Assembly (NCBI RefSeq): GCF_003605635.1
Contig: NZ_QMDW01000001.1
Location: 219,972 to 283,971, forward strand
Source: Halonotius pteroides
GTDB lineage: Archaea; Halobacteriota; Halobacteria; Halobacteriales; Haloferacaceae
Length of the DNA stretch: 64,000 bases
Direction of reading: 5' to 3'
A program made the translations under genes and the position numbers. Positions 44,647-53,788 of the stretch are shown here, one piece after another; the stretch's first letter is position 1, and each line of letters opens with the position of its first letter. The notes under the pieces are model-generated. The model worked only from the letters and a program-made list of their open reading frames with translations. It did no database searches and was not told where the DNA came from.

Positions 44647-45348
44647 GTGAAAGGCACCGAGTGGTACCAGGCCGACGAGATCGCCGAGGCCTACGACGAC
44701 AAGCGGTTTTCCGGCGGTGGGCAGTTCATCGATCGCCGCGAAAAAACAGCCGTTCGCAACGCGCTGGGGCCGGTCGCAGACAAGGAGATCCTTGAGGTTG
44801 CCTGCGGCACCGGCCGATTTACCGTCATGCTGGCACAGTTGGGTGCCGACATTGTCGGCCTCGACGTGTCGGATGCGATGTTGGCACAAGGCCGCGAGAA
44901 AGCACAGGCTGTCGGCGTCGACGACACCGTCGAGTTCATGCGCGGTGATGCGGCGCGGCTGCCGTTTCCCGACGATCATTTCGATGCCGTCTTCGCGATG
45001 CGATTTTTCCATCTCGCCGACCGGCCGGTAACGTTTCTTACAGAGCTGGCTCGTGTCTCGGCGGGGCCGGTACTGTTTGATACGTTCAATCTCGAAAGCA
45101 GCCGCGTGCTGTACAACTGGCTGTTGCCGATGGGCTCGCGGCTCTACTCCCGGCAGGCCGTCGAGAGCCTGCTGGCCGACGCCGGTGTCGACCTCGTCGA
45201 CGCCACCCACGATTTCGTCTTGCCGTATGGGTTCTACCGTAGCCTCCCGACGCGACTCGCTCGCCCGTTCCGCAAACTCGATCGGGCGGTCGGCTCGGCG
45301 GGCGGCGGCGACCGCGTGGCCTCGGTGTCCTACTGGGTCGTCGAGTAA
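44647..45348 (+). CDS. SAM-dependent methyltransferase
   Basis: A 233-residue class I methyltransferase. SAM-binding motif ILEVACGTGRFTVMLAQ, acidic loop VGLDVSDAML, and MRGDAARLPFPDDHFDAVFAM. The C-terminal part (SRVLYNWLLPMG) is helical. It starts at a GTG with TTTTAT at 44615-44620 upstream, a leaderless pattern. The substrate cannot be told; UbiE-like lipid or quinone methylases and small-molecule methylases are possible. It abuts the convergent TRAM gene. Confidence 0.85.
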   Translation: MKGTEWYQADEIAEAYDDKRFSGGGQFIDRREKTAVRNALGPVADKEILEVACGTGRFTVMLAQLGADIVGLDVSDAMLAQGREKAQAVGVDDTVEFMRGDAARLPFPDDHFDAVFAMRFFHLADRPVTFLTELARVSAGPVLFDTFNLESSRVLYNWLLPMGSRLYSRQAVESLLADAGVDLVDATHDFVLPYGFYRSLPTRLARPFRKLDRAVGSAGGGDRVASVSYWVVE

Positions 45349-45759
45349 TTAGAACTCTTCCTCGATGATCTCGCCGACCGCGAAGTTGGATTTGACCTCC
45401 GAGACCTCGATTTTGACGCGCTCGTCGATCTCCGCGCCGGGGACGATAATCACGTAGCCGCGTTCGACACGGGCGATCCCGTCGCCCTGTTTGCCGATAT
45501 CCTCGATCTCGACGTAGCGAAGTTCACCGGGCTCGACGGGCGGTTGTGGCTCGCCACGGTCGCCGCTGGTCGTCGAAGAGTCATCGATTGTCGTCGACGC
45601 TGTCGTGTCGGTGCCGTCGATCAACGCCACCCGATAGCTTTCACCAACCTCGATATCACCGGTTTCGACCTCGCGTTTCGGCACCTCGACCGTGTAGCCG
45701 TCGGCGGATTCGCTCACAGACGCGCTGAACAGACAGAGGAGTTGCTCTGAGAGTTCCAT
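45349..45759 (-). CDS. TRAM-domain protein
   Basis: A 136-residue protein with a C-terminal TRAM domain (about 80-136; VEIEDIGKQGDGIARVERG followed by VIIVPGAEIDERVKIEV). TRAM domains bind RNA; short haloarchaeal versions act like cold-shock RNA chaperones. The N-terminal half includes a Thr/Ser/Asp-rich low-complexity linker (TDTTASTTIDDSSTTSGD). CTATTATC about 31-38 bases upstream on the minus strand is a likely TATA. Confidence 0.85.
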   Translation of the reverse strand: MELSEQLLCLFSASVSESADGYTVEVPKREVETGDIEVGESYRVALIDGTDTTASTTIDDSSTTSGDRGEPQPPVEPGELRYVEIEDIGKQGDGIARVERGYVIIVPGAEIDERVKIEVSEVKSNFAVGEIIEEEF

Positions 45760-45919
45760 AGATGACTTCCCTCAGACAACGGCGACCGATGATAATAGAA
45801 GTACCGCCACCGCGACGAACCCACTGGCGGTGGGCGGTGTTCCGAGCAGGCGAGGGTGTACAGTAGCGAAAAAACAACAGCGCGGCCAGTCCAAAGCGGC
45901 GATAGCGCAGTGAGCGCGG

Positions 45920-46813
45920 TCAGTCGTCGGCGGGCGAAGTCTCGATGTCGCGGCTGTTGATATCGATCTCGCCGGTGAGTTCCGTGTAGGGGTACGGCAT
46001 GCCGATCCCTTCGGCGTCGAAGCGACGCTTGACGTTCTCGACGAGTGTGTGCTTCACACCACCGGCACCGGTCTCTGCGGGGTCGATCCAGACACGGCCG
46101 TTTAGGACGACCGCTGAGTCGCCAAGGCCGGTCACCGGCGCGGACGGTTCCGGATCCGCAAGCACGCCATCGATCTTGCTGGCTTCATCAAGAATCGCCG
46201 CTCTGGCATCCGAGATGCTGGCCCCATACTCGATGCCGAAGTCGGCGGTGACACGGCGGGTTTCATTGGCGACAGGGTTGGTGACGACCGCGTTGGCGAG
46301 GTCGCTGTTCGGGACGGTGAGCTGCTCGTTGTCGAAGGTATCAAGCTTCGAAACCCGGAGGTTGATCTCCCGGACGATACCGCTGTTGCCATCCCACTCG
46401 ATGTAGTCGTCGACAAGAAATGGCTTGTCCTTGAGGATGAAAATCCCTGCAACGAAGTTCTCGATGATGTCGCCGGCGGCAAAGGACACTCCTAACGCGA
46501 GCGCGCCGGCCAGCGTCGCAAACGCCGAGAGGATCGCTGGGAAGCCGGCGACCGTCGCGGCGATGGCGACGGCACCAACGACCGCGAGCACGGCGGCGAC
46601 GCTTGAGCCAAGACTCACGACCGCCGAAGAGAACTCCCGTGCGTTGAGTGCCCTCTTTGTTGCCCGGACAAGCACCGATTTGCCGATTCGGTACAGCAAC
46701 AGGAACGTCACAAGGAACGTGATGACTGTGATCCCGAAGTCGACGACGACGTTCCCGTACTGTGTCAGGAGGCCATCCAGACTGGTCGGAACTTGCAGTA
46801 GTGTAAGTAGCAC
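45920..46813 (-). CDS. MscS-type mechanosensitive channel
   Basis: A 297-residue channel that opens under membrane tension to release solutes at osmotic downshock. Three N-terminal transmembrane helices (about 18-45, 60-85 and 88-120) include the pore-lining Gly/Ala-rich TM3 (AGALALGVSFAAGDIIENFVAG), followed by the beta domain with VDDYIEWDGNSGIV and the C-terminal cage. GTG start 46813; TTTTAACC at 46838-46845 lies 25-32 bases upstream. Small-conductance size. Confidence 0.9.
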   Translation of the reverse strand: MLLTLLQVPTSLDGLLTQYGNVVVDFGITVITFLVTFLLLYRIGKSVLVRATKRALNAREFSSAVVSLGSSVAAVLAVVGAVAIAATVAGFPAILSAFATLAGALALGVSFAAGDIIENFVAGIFILKDKPFLVDDYIEWDGNSGIVREINLRVSKLDTFDNEQLTVPNSDLANAVVTNPVANETRRVTADFGIEYGASISDARAAILDEASKIDGVLADPEPSAPVTGLGDSAVVLNGRVWIDPAETGAGGVKHTLVENVKRRFDAEGIGMPYPYTELTGEIDINSRDIETSPADD

Positions 46814-46906
46814 GATTATATCATTGTCTAATACGGGTTAAAACCGGGGGGCACAGCCGATCCGGCCGACAGATGGGTTTTTCATTGCTGAACACACCTA
46901 GCCAGT

Positions 46907-47944
46907 ATGCGCGCAGCTACCTTCCATGGCCCCGGCGACATCCGCGTTGAATCTGTCCCACAACCGGAACTCGATTCCTCGCGTGGCGCAATCGTTCGTG
47001 TTACCCACACCGCGGTCTGTGGCTCCGATCTCTGGTTTTATCGCGGCGAAAGCGACCGCGAGGTGCCCTCTCGGGTCGGCCACGAGCCGATGGGGATCGT
47101 CGAGGCAGTCGGCGACGATGTTGTCTCCATCGATCCCGGCGATCGCGTGCTCGCACCGTTTTTCATCAGCTGTGGCCGCTGTGAGTTCTGCCGGAAGGGA
47201 CTGCATACCTCCTGTGTGAATCAGGACAGTTGGAGCGGCGGCAACGGCGGCGCGCAAGGCGAGTACGTCCGATGTCCCGAAGCCGACGGGACGCTCGTTC
47301 GCGTCCCTGACCGCCATGCCGACGACGAAGACACGCTTCGCTCGCTGCTGCCGTTGACTGACGTGATGGGCACCGGCCACCACGCCGCCGTCAGCGCGGG
47401 TGTTGAGGCGGGGTCGGCCGTTGCGGTCATCGGCGACGGCGCGGTCGGGCTTTGTGGCGTGCTGGCGGCTAAGCGACTCGGCGCGGAGCGGATCATCGCG
47501 ATGGGCCACCACGAGGATCGCCTCGAAATCGCCGCGGAGTTCGGCGCGACCGACTGTGTCAGCGAACGCGGCGACGAGGCCATCGAGCGCGTCCACGAGC
47601 TCACAAACGGCGGCGTCAACCACGTTATGGAGTGTGTCGGCGCGACCTCCTCGATGGAGACTGCTATCGGCGTCGCCCGTCCCGGCGGCACCGTCGGCTA
47701 CGTCGGCGTGCCTCACGGCCTCGGCGACGGCCTCGATCTGGCACCGTTCTTCCGCGCCAACGTCACGCTGAACGGCGGCGTTGCCCCCGTCCGCGCCTAC
47801 GCTGAGGAGTTGATGGCCGACGTGTTGCAGGGGACGCTTGACCCGTCGCCGATCTTCACGAAGACAGTCGATCTCGACGGCGTTCCGGAGGGGTACGCCG
47901 CGATGGACAACCGTGAGGCGGTGAAGGTGCTCGTTAAACCGTAG
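46907..47944 (+). CDS. Zinc-dependent alcohol dehydrogenase family protein
   Basis: A 345-residue medium-chain dehydrogenase. Catalytic zinc ligands Cys in AVCGSDLWF and His-Glu in GHEPMG; structural zinc cysteines in CGRCEFCRKGLHTSC. The NAD(P) Rossmann motif is VIGDGAVGLCGVLAAKRLGA. The substrate is unknown. Upstream lies the divergent MscS gene; the next gene downstream is a small membrane protein 79 bases away. Confidence 0.9.
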   Translation: MRAATFHGPGDIRVESVPQPELDSSRGAIVRVTHTAVCGSDLWFYRGESDREVPSRVGHEPMGIVEAVGDDVVSIDPGDRVLAPFFISCGRCEFCRKGLHTSCVNQDSWSGGNGGAQGEYVRCPEADGTLVRVPDRHADDEDTLRSLLPLTDVMGTGHHAAVSAGVEAGSAVAVIGDGAVGLCGVLAAKRLGAERIIAMGHHEDRLEIAAEFGATDCVSERGDEAIERVHELTNGGVNHVMECVGATSSMETAIGVARPGGTVGYVGVPHGLGDGLDLAPFFRANVTLNGGVAPVRAYAEELMADVLQGTLDPSPIFTKTVDLDGVPEGYAAMDNREAVKVLVKP

Positions 47945-48022
47945 TCCGTCGACGAAGACACAGGGATCGACCGTGTTGGATTGTGCCACGGATTTTTGAT
48001 GGCATAGATCGTAGCCAACCGC

Positions 48023-48385
48023 ATGGCTTCGTCCAGAAGCGGGTTTCTCACCGCTGCAACGCTGCTTGCACTTGTGGGCTCAGTTGGTGCCGCTCTCTCA
48101 CCGATCATCGCAGGGGCGTCGGCGGCGTACACCGGCAGTATCACCACCAGCGGCGTGTTGGGCGTCGTGTTTGCCGGCCGATCCGTCCAACTGTATCGAG
48201 CGACCGAAACCGTCAGCCTCCCGGCGGCTGTCCTCACAACGATCTTCGGCGGGTGGTTCATGGCTGCCCCACTGTTGTACGATGTCGGCTTCATCGCCAC
48301 GGCCGGGACGCAGTTGTCCGGAACGATAGTGGCAACGTTTGGCCTGTACACCGTCGTTGCCGGGGGTACTTCGTCTGCCGCGTAG
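48023..48385 (+). CDS. SPW-repeat-like membrane protein
   Basis: A 120-residue protein with four predicted transmembrane helices. FGGWFMAAPLLYDVGFIATAG with the following helix resembles an SPW-type repeat (the W-x-x-x-x-P pattern). An N-terminal helix (LTAATLLALVGSVGAALSP) follows MASSRSG. The function of SPW proteins is unknown. Family match is weak. Confidence 0.55.
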   Translation: MASSRSGFLTAATLLALVGSVGAALSPIIAGASAAYTGSITTSGVLGVVFAGRSVQLYRATETVSLPAAVLTTIFGGWFMAAPLLYDVGFIATAGTQLSGTIVATFGLYTVVAGGTSSAA

Positions 48386-48462
48386 GCATATAGCCCCCGT
48401 ATTGAGCTATGGGTACATGATCACCCACGTCATAGCTCCGCTACCGTAACGTTGATAATAAA

Positions 48463-48476
48463 ACGAACGTTCGTTC
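48463..48476. promoter_or_regulatory. 14-bp perfect palindrome by a TATA-like box
   Basis: AACGAACGTTCGTT is self-complementary and directly follows TTGATAATAAAA (48453-48464), about 100 bases before the 374-residue membrane protein. Its placement next to a promoter suggests a repressor site for that gene. Confidence 0.45.
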
Positions 48477-48574
48477 GGGACGCGGTGGAACGATCATGAT
48501 AGATACAGCGAGACACAGACCGTACAGACCCAGTAGACAGAAGCGATCACACACGCGACCGGTGGTGACGATGA

Positions 48575-49699
48575 ATGGTCGTTGAACCGGTCACGGTACT
48601 GCAGGCCTTCGGCGGCTCACTCGCCGACGTGACAGCCGTCCTCGGTGAGGCATCCATCTGGATCGGCGCGTTCGCCGGCGGGGCCTTTGGTGCCGCCATC
48701 GGCGCGCTGCCGGCGTTCATTCTGACCGGGCTGTTGGTCATCGCCGGCGCGGCGGCCAATATCGTCGGCGTCGCCCCTGAGGGCGCGGTTGGGCTTGTCG
48801 GCGTCGGCTTCGGCCACGTCTTCGGCCCCCATATTTCGTTTGCTGGCGGCGCGGCCGCGGCGGCCTACGCGGCCAAACGCGGCTACATGGAGAGTGGGTT
48901 TGACTTCCACAACGCGAAAGATATCGGTTTCGCCCTCGGCACCAAGCCCGATGTACTGGCCGTCGGCGGGGCCTTCGGCCTGCTGGGGATTGCCGTCGAA
49001 CAACTGTCCCGCAACCTGCTGATCCCGGTCGATCCGATCCCGGTCAGCATCGTCGTCAGCGCGTTTGTTCACCGAGCAGTCTTCGGCTACGCGCTGATCG
49101 GTAACCCACAGGGCTCGGGCCTGCTCGATATGGGGCCCTTCGAGCGCGGTGACACCCTTGCGGAGACTGCCAACGGTGGTGCAGTCGCCAACGACAACGG
49201 CACCGAAAACGGCGGCGAATCGGCCAGCGGGTGGCTGGCGACTGAGCCATGGCTGCCACAGCAGTACAAATGGGCCAACGTCGCCATGATCGGGCTGGCT
49301 GCTGGGCTGGCGTCGGGCTATCTCGCCTTCCGCACCGGGAGCCCGTTCCTCGGCTTTGGGCTGAGCGCGGCCTCACTGTTGTTCCTCAACCTTGGTGTCG
49401 AGCGGTTCCCGGTGACTCACCACATCACCCTGGCTGGCTCGACGATCTTCCTCGCGGTGACGGCCTCGGGTGAGGCCGCGCTCTCTGGCCTTCCACCCGC
49501 CGTTGGCCTGCTGTTTGCCGGTGGGATTGGCGTTGTTGCCGCGCTGGCCGGCGAGGCCACCCAGCGGATCTTCTACGCCCATGGCCGCACCCACATCGAT
49601 CCGCCCGCGATGGCGATCATCATCTGGTCGTTCGGCGTCGGGCTCCTGTATGTCGCTGGCGTGTTGCCGACCGGCGTCTGGATCCCTGGAACGGTCTGA
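48575..49699 (+). CDS. Large haloarchaeal membrane protein, unknown
   Basis: A 374-residue, strongly hydrophobic protein with about ten predicted transmembrane helices, glycine- and alanine-rich. A polar stretch near 203-222 (ANGGAVANDNGTENGGESA) separates the halves. No transporter signature is recognisable. Its first half has a cytosol-facing segment (GYMESGFDFHNAKDIG). A 29-codon frame (48496-48585) overlaps its start but has no support. Confidence 0.7.
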   Translation: MVVEPVTVLQAFGGSLADVTAVLGEASIWIGAFAGGAFGAAIGALPAFILTGLLVIAGAAANIVGVAPEGAVGLVGVGFGHVFGPHISFAGGAAAAAYAAKRGYMESGFDFHNAKDIGFALGTKPDVLAVGGAFGLLGIAVEQLSRNLLIPVDPIPVSIVVSAFVHRAVFGYALIGNPQGSGLLDMGPFERGDTLAETANGGAVANDNGTENGGESASGWLATEPWLPQQYKWANVAMIGLAAGLASGYLAFRTGSPFLGFGLSAASLLFLNLGVERFPVTHHITLAGSTIFLAVTASGEAALSGLPPAVGLLFAGGIGVVAALAGEATQRIFYAHGRTHIDPPAMAIIIWSFGVGLLYVAGVLPTGVWIPGTV

Positions 49700-49907
49700 G
49701 CGATCACGTGGCGGTTCGGCCCTCGGCAGCCCTCGCTGGCTGCCACCACACTCCTTGTCGTGCGGCGATAGATAACTGCGATAGCTCCTGACGAGCTGTG
49801 CGAACCAACGATCAGCGCAACGGTAGTAGCGATCGTTTACTTGTTTACGATTTGAGAGGAGAACCGATACGTGCCACTCAATAGCGTTGACCCCAAAGCC
49901 AAACACA

Positions 49908-50564
49908 GTGAGTCAGGATGCCCTCGGGCTGCTCTTCGGCGATCCCTTTGCGGTGATGAATACGATCGGCTTGACCGCCTTCGCCCTCGTTGGTGCCTCG
50001 AAGGCTATCCGTGAGGAGTTCGACCTGCTTGGACTCATCATCGTCGGGCTTGCTATGGCGTTTGCTGGTGGCGCGACACGTGATCTGCTCGTGACACGAA
50101 CCCCGCTGGCCCTGCAATCACCGATTGAAATCAGCCTGGGACTTCTCGGCGTTGGCTTGGCGATCGCCCTGAGCATCGTGCTTGAATCACCGGAAACACA
50201 TCCGGTAACGCTCGTCGCCGACGCGATCGGCCTCGCTGCCTTTGCGACGACGGGAGCCATCGTCGCAACTGAGGCTGGCGTGTCGGCGTTTGGCATCGTT
50301 GCGATTGCGACGATCAACGCCGTTGGTGGTGGTGCTGTCGCCGACATTTTGCTAGATCGACCCCCGTTTATTCTCTTTGAGGACTTCTATGCGAGCTGTG
50401 CCGTCCTCGGTGGAGCCGCTTATTGGGTCGTCGGCTTGCTTGGCGTCTCAGCGGGTACCGCTGCGGTGGTGTGTGCGCTGGTGACCGTCGGGACGCGGTT
50501 GGTGGCGGTGGTATTCGACTGGAGCCTCCCGACCGTTCAAACGTTGGGGCTTCGGAGCGACTGA
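49908..50564 (+). CDS. TRIC/UPF0126-family membrane protein
   Basis: A 218-residue protein from GTG 49908 (a TTG at 49887 would add seven residues). It has about seven transmembrane helices and two repeats, each with the family triad: AGGATRDLL and GGGAVADILLD. Bacterial and archaeal TRIC homologs form trimeric cation channels; that activity is inferred from family. The two triads are intact. It lies 200 bases after the membrane protein of unknown function, so separate promoters are likely. Confidence 0.82.
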   Translation: MSQDALGLLFGDPFAVMNTIGLTAFALVGASKAIREEFDLLGLIIVGLAMAFAGGATRDLLVTRTPLALQSPIEISLGLLGVGLAIALSIVLESPETHPVTLVADAIGLAAFATTGAIVATEAGVSAFGIVAIATINAVGGGAVADILLDRPPFILFEDFYASCAVLGGAAYWVVGLLGVSAGTAAVVCALVTVGTRLVAVVFDWSLPTVQTLGLRSD

Positions 50565-50854
50565 GAGCGGCTCCTATCCGATCGGTCTGCCTTTCCAACG
50601 GCTTCATTGACGCTTAGACAGCTCGGGGGTCTATAGAACATATGCCCAGACCGATGGGGATCATCTGGCGGTGCCGTTCGTGTGAAGCGTCTCTCGGGTC
50701 GAATGTCATTCAAGTTACTGGCTGATGTCGAGTTTCTCACCGTGAAACAGTTCCCATGTGACTTTGTGAGTGAATCTACTACCGGTGATATGAGCGACGA
50801 CGAACCTAGTAACCTACCCCTTGTCATGACGGATGTAAAGATCAACCACCCACC
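50565..50854. other. Intergenic stretch before CARDB gene
   Basis: About 290 bases, visibly lower in GC than neighbouring genes, marking the start of the distinct 50.6-53.6 kb segment. Two short frames (50642-50725, with a single CxxC; 50790-50858, 22 codons ending on the next gene's start) are present but unproven. Confidence 0.4.
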
Positions 50855-51787
50855 ATGATTGATTTCAACCAACGTGGCTCACAGTGTGTGAAGCTGCGAG
50901 TTATCTGTACTGCTATTATACTCACGACCATTCTGTTGGTAGGCATCCAATCAGCTGCGGCCTCAGCACCGCCCGTTCAAATTGAAATATCAACAGATGT
51001 AGAGGAACCAAAACCGGGAGAACCAGTTGAGATTGACGCGAATATCTCGAATCTTGCAAACAATAATAACCAAAATGTACGAGTGCGGTATGTGTGGTTG
51101 CGTGAAGGCGGTGAATTAGATACATACCAACAATCGGAGGATGTGGGTGTGATCGCTCCCGGTGGGGAACTCACAATCCCGTTCTCAGTCACGTTTACCA
51201 GCACTGGTCAGAAGCATCTTGATCTGGTTATTACTGTGTCAAACGAGGGTGGAGATTCATCACACACGTATAAAAAGCCACTTTACATTGATGTAATAGA
51301 TGACTCGGATCTCCGTGGCGATGTGCGTCTGACAAGCAACTCAGTCACCGGCAGCGGAACCGTCAGCATTGAGGGCGATGCCGCAAATATCGGCGGTACC
51401 GATGTCGAATCAGTGCTATTGCGTGTTCCAGAGACAGGCTCGGTTTCGCCGAGCCCGCCGAACGGCGAGTACTATGTTGGCGGCATCGAGACCAGTGAAT
51501 TTGGCACGTATGAGCTCACCGCTGACATCGCCAATGGGACAGACTCGGTGCCGGTTGAACTCACATACATCACGACCGGAGAGAATCGTGATGACGAACG
51601 GGTAACGAAAACCCAGCAAATACCGGTGGCAGATTCACTATCAGGGTTCCCCCGAACACAACAAGCCCAAGCGACAGCGACTACCACACCACCATCTGGT
51701 GGTGGGCCACCAATCTTGCTCATTGGGGGTGTGGCTGTCCTCGTAGTCATCAGCATCCTCGGGGTGGTGTTGTGGCGTAGACAATGA
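50855..51787 (+). CDS. CARDB-domain membrane-anchored exported protein
   Basis: A 310-residue protein with an N-terminal signal/transmembrane helix (about 16-34, LRVICTAIILTTILLVG), two CARDB-like beta-sandwich domains (about 45-150 and 155-255; EPKPGEPVEIDANISNLA is the start of the first), a Thr/Pro/Gly-rich linker, and a C-terminal transmembrane helix (about 285-307). It ends overlapping the ABC ATPase by four bases (ATGA). It may be an outside partner of the transporter. Codon use and GC are lower than its neighbours. Confidence 0.8.
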   Translation: MIDFNQRGSQCVKLRVICTAIILTTILLVGIQSAAASAPPVQIEISTDVEEPKPGEPVEIDANISNLANNNNQNVRVRYVWLREGGELDTYQQSEDVGVIAPGGELTIPFSVTFTSTGQKHLDLVITVSNEGGDSSHTYKKPLYIDVIDDSDLRGDVRLTSNSVTGSGTVSIEGDAANIGGTDVESVLLRVPETGSVSPSPPNGEYYVGGIETSEFGTYELTADIANGTDSVPVELTYITTGENRDDERVTKTQQIPVADSLSGFPRTQQAQATATTTPPSGGGPPILLIGGVAVLVVISILGVVLWRRQ

Positions 51788-52449
51788 GTGTCATCGAACT
51801 TGTGGATGTGGTCAAGGAATACAAGAGTGGCGAGGAGTTGATCACCGCCCTTGATGACGTGACGTTTCAGGCCAGTCACGGCGAGATGGTCACGATCATC
51901 GGTCCATCAGGGTCGGGCAAGAGTACCTTGCTTAATATGATTGGCCTGCTTGACACGCCGACTGAGGGAGCCGTGCAACTCAATGGTCGTGATGTCACGG
52001 ATTGTTCTCCAGATGAGCTAACGGAGGAACGACGATCAGAGATCGGGTTCGTCTTTCAGGATTATCACCTGCTTCCGATGCTCACAGCGACAGAAAACGT
52101 TGAACTCCCAACGATGTGGGAGCCCACCCTCGACAAACATGACCGAGCCGTTGATCTCCTTGGCCGTGTTGGGCTGAGTGATCGATTATCCCACCAACCA
52201 ACCCAGCTATCCGGCGGTCAACGGCAACGAGTTGCCATCGCGCGGGCCCTCATCAACGAGCCCGATGTGCTACTGGCCGATGAGCCAACCGGTAATTTAG
52301 ATCAAGATACCGGAGCAACGATCCTAGATGAGTTGACTCGGCTCAAAGAAACCGAGGAGATCGCGATTGTCGCGGTCACGCATGATGAACAGTTGGTCGA
52401 GTACGCCGACCGGGTCGTTGAACTGGTTGATGGGACGGTTACCTCATGA
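51784..52449 (+). CDS. MacB/LolD-type ABC transporter ATPase
   Basis: A 221-residue ATPase with Walker A GPSGSGKSTLLNMIG, signature QLSGGQRQRVAIARAL, Walker B VLLADEPTGNLD and H-loop VTHDEQ. The DEPTGNLD sequence is diagnostic of the LolD/MacB group that drives mechanotransmission rather than uptake. It overlaps genes on both sides by four bases, so the three genes form one operon. Confidence 0.92.
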   Translation: MSVIELVDVVKEYKSGEELITALDDVTFQASHGEMVTIIGPSGSGKSTLLNMIGLLDTPTEGAVQLNGRDVTDCSPDELTEERRSEIGFVFQDYHLLPMLTATENVELPTMWEPTLDKHDRAVDLLGRVGLSDRLSHQPTQLSGGQRQRVAIARALINEPDVLLADEPTGNLDQDTGATILDELTRLKETEEIAIVAVTHDEQLVEYADRVVELVDGTVTS

Positions 52450-53591
52450 GTAGCAAACACTTCGTACATCGATTCCCGAGTGTACTGATGGCCTGGCGGA
52501 ACCTTGGCCGCAATCGGGTTCGAACCGCGTTGGCGACACTCGGTATCCTCATCGGGGTGGTCGCAATCGCATCGTTAGGGATGGCGACGGCAGCCCTCCA
52601 ACAACAGGCCACCGCGGATCTACAAGGGTTATCAAATGAGGTCACCGTCTCTGCGGGGCCGGATCACTCTCATGATGGGATCACCGCTGATCAAGTCGAC
52701 GACATTGAGACAGTCACCGGCGATGCAACGGTTGTTCCAGAGAAATCCAATGTCACAACGCTGTCGGCCCGAAACGGGGCTGAAACACGGCTCCGGGTGA
52801 CCGCACTAACAAAGGCGGATGCGATGTACAACGTGAGCCGAGGGCAGGTCTCAAATCGGCTCCGATCAGGAGCGTTACTCACCGAATCAGACGCCGAGCG
52901 GCTGGGGTTAGAGATCGGTGATCCGGTATCGTATAACAATAGATTATACCGTATTCAAGGGATCCTGTCGTCGTCGCAGGGGTTCGGTGGTGGGCGACGT
53001 GAACTCGTCGTCCCGATGTCAGCGATGGCCGAGCAAGATCACTACGATTCAGTGACTGTCTTGACTACCTCTGAGCAGTCGGTAGAGAGCCTGACAACCG
53101 ATATTGAGTCGTGGTTCAACGACGACGACGAGCAGATCGTCAACGTCAGAAACTTTGCTGCCGTCCAGCAGAATGTCGATTCGTTTCTTGGCACCTTACA
53201 GCTCGGACTGTTAGGGATCGGCTCGATCTCGCTGGTGGTCGCCAGTGTCGCCATTCTCAACGTGATGCTGATGAGCACTGTCGAACGTCGCGGCGAGATC
53301 GGCGTTCTACGGGCTGTTGGCATCAGGCGTGGAGAGGTGCTTCGCATGATCCTCACAGAAGCCGCCTTCCTCGGTGTGATCGGTGGCATCCTTGGTGTGG
53401 TGGTGTCTGCGGCCATTGGGGTCGTGATCTTCGAGATCTTAGTCGGGAGTCCGCTTGATGCATTCAGCTGGCAAAGTGCACGATATCTGCTGTATGGAAT
53501 GGGGTTTGCGGTGTTTGCGAGCGTCCTTAGCGGGCTCTATCCGGCCTGGAAGGCCGCAAATGAACGCCCCGTTGAGGCACTTCGTGAGTGA
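52446..53591 (+). CDS. MacB-type FtsX permease
   Basis: A 381-residue permease. One transmembrane helix near 22-44 (ALATLGILIGVVAIAS), a large extracytoplasmic domain (about 45-255), then three helices near 256-280, 305-330 and 340-370 as in FtsX/MacB. It would drive export, or transmit force to the exterior domain and the CARDB protein. The signature ERRGEIGVLRAVGIRRGEV is present. Third gene of the operon; the GC is low like its partners. Confidence 0.9.
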   Translation: MSSKHFVHRFPSVLMAWRNLGRNRVRTALATLGILIGVVAIASLGMATAALQQQATADLQGLSNEVTVSAGPDHSHDGITADQVDDIETVTGDATVVPEKSNVTTLSARNGAETRLRVTALTKADAMYNVSRGQVSNRLRSGALLTESDAERLGLEIGDPVSYNNRLYRIQGILSSSQGFGGGRRELVVPMSAMAEQDHYDSVTVLTTSEQSVESLTTDIESWFNDDDEQIVNVRNFAAVQQNVDSFLGTLQLGLLGIGSISLVVASVAILNVMLMSTVERRGEIGVLRAVGIRRGEVLRMILTEAAFLGVIGGILGVVVSAAIGVVIFEILVGSPLDAFSWQSARYLLYGMGFAVFASVLSGLYPAWKAANERPVEALRE

Positions 53592-53788
53592 AAGACCTAC
53601 TTTCACCCGAATCCAAAGCCACTGCCCCTAATCAGAGCTCAATGGATCTGTCTCGCCTGCTAAAGTGCTGCTAAGCTGTTCAGAAGTCTGTTTCGCTGTG
53701 TTCTGTTGAGTCACCCCGATCTCTGTACGGCAGTGTCGCGTGGCTACGGGTACCAAGCTATTTTCGGCCTGACAGCGAAGTCACATCC

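Noticed and set aside
46898..47989. A 363-codon minus-strand frame opposite the alcohol dehydrogenase
   Set aside because: Shadow of the plus-strand gene, which has full zinc and NAD motifs.
48496..48585. A 29-codon frame overlapping the start of the large membrane protein
   Set aside because: No conserved features and no promoter at the needed distance; probably leader sequence.
50642..50725. A 27-codon frame with one CxxC pair
   Set aside because: Only half a zinc site, and the TATA-like box is too close to the start; no support for a gene.
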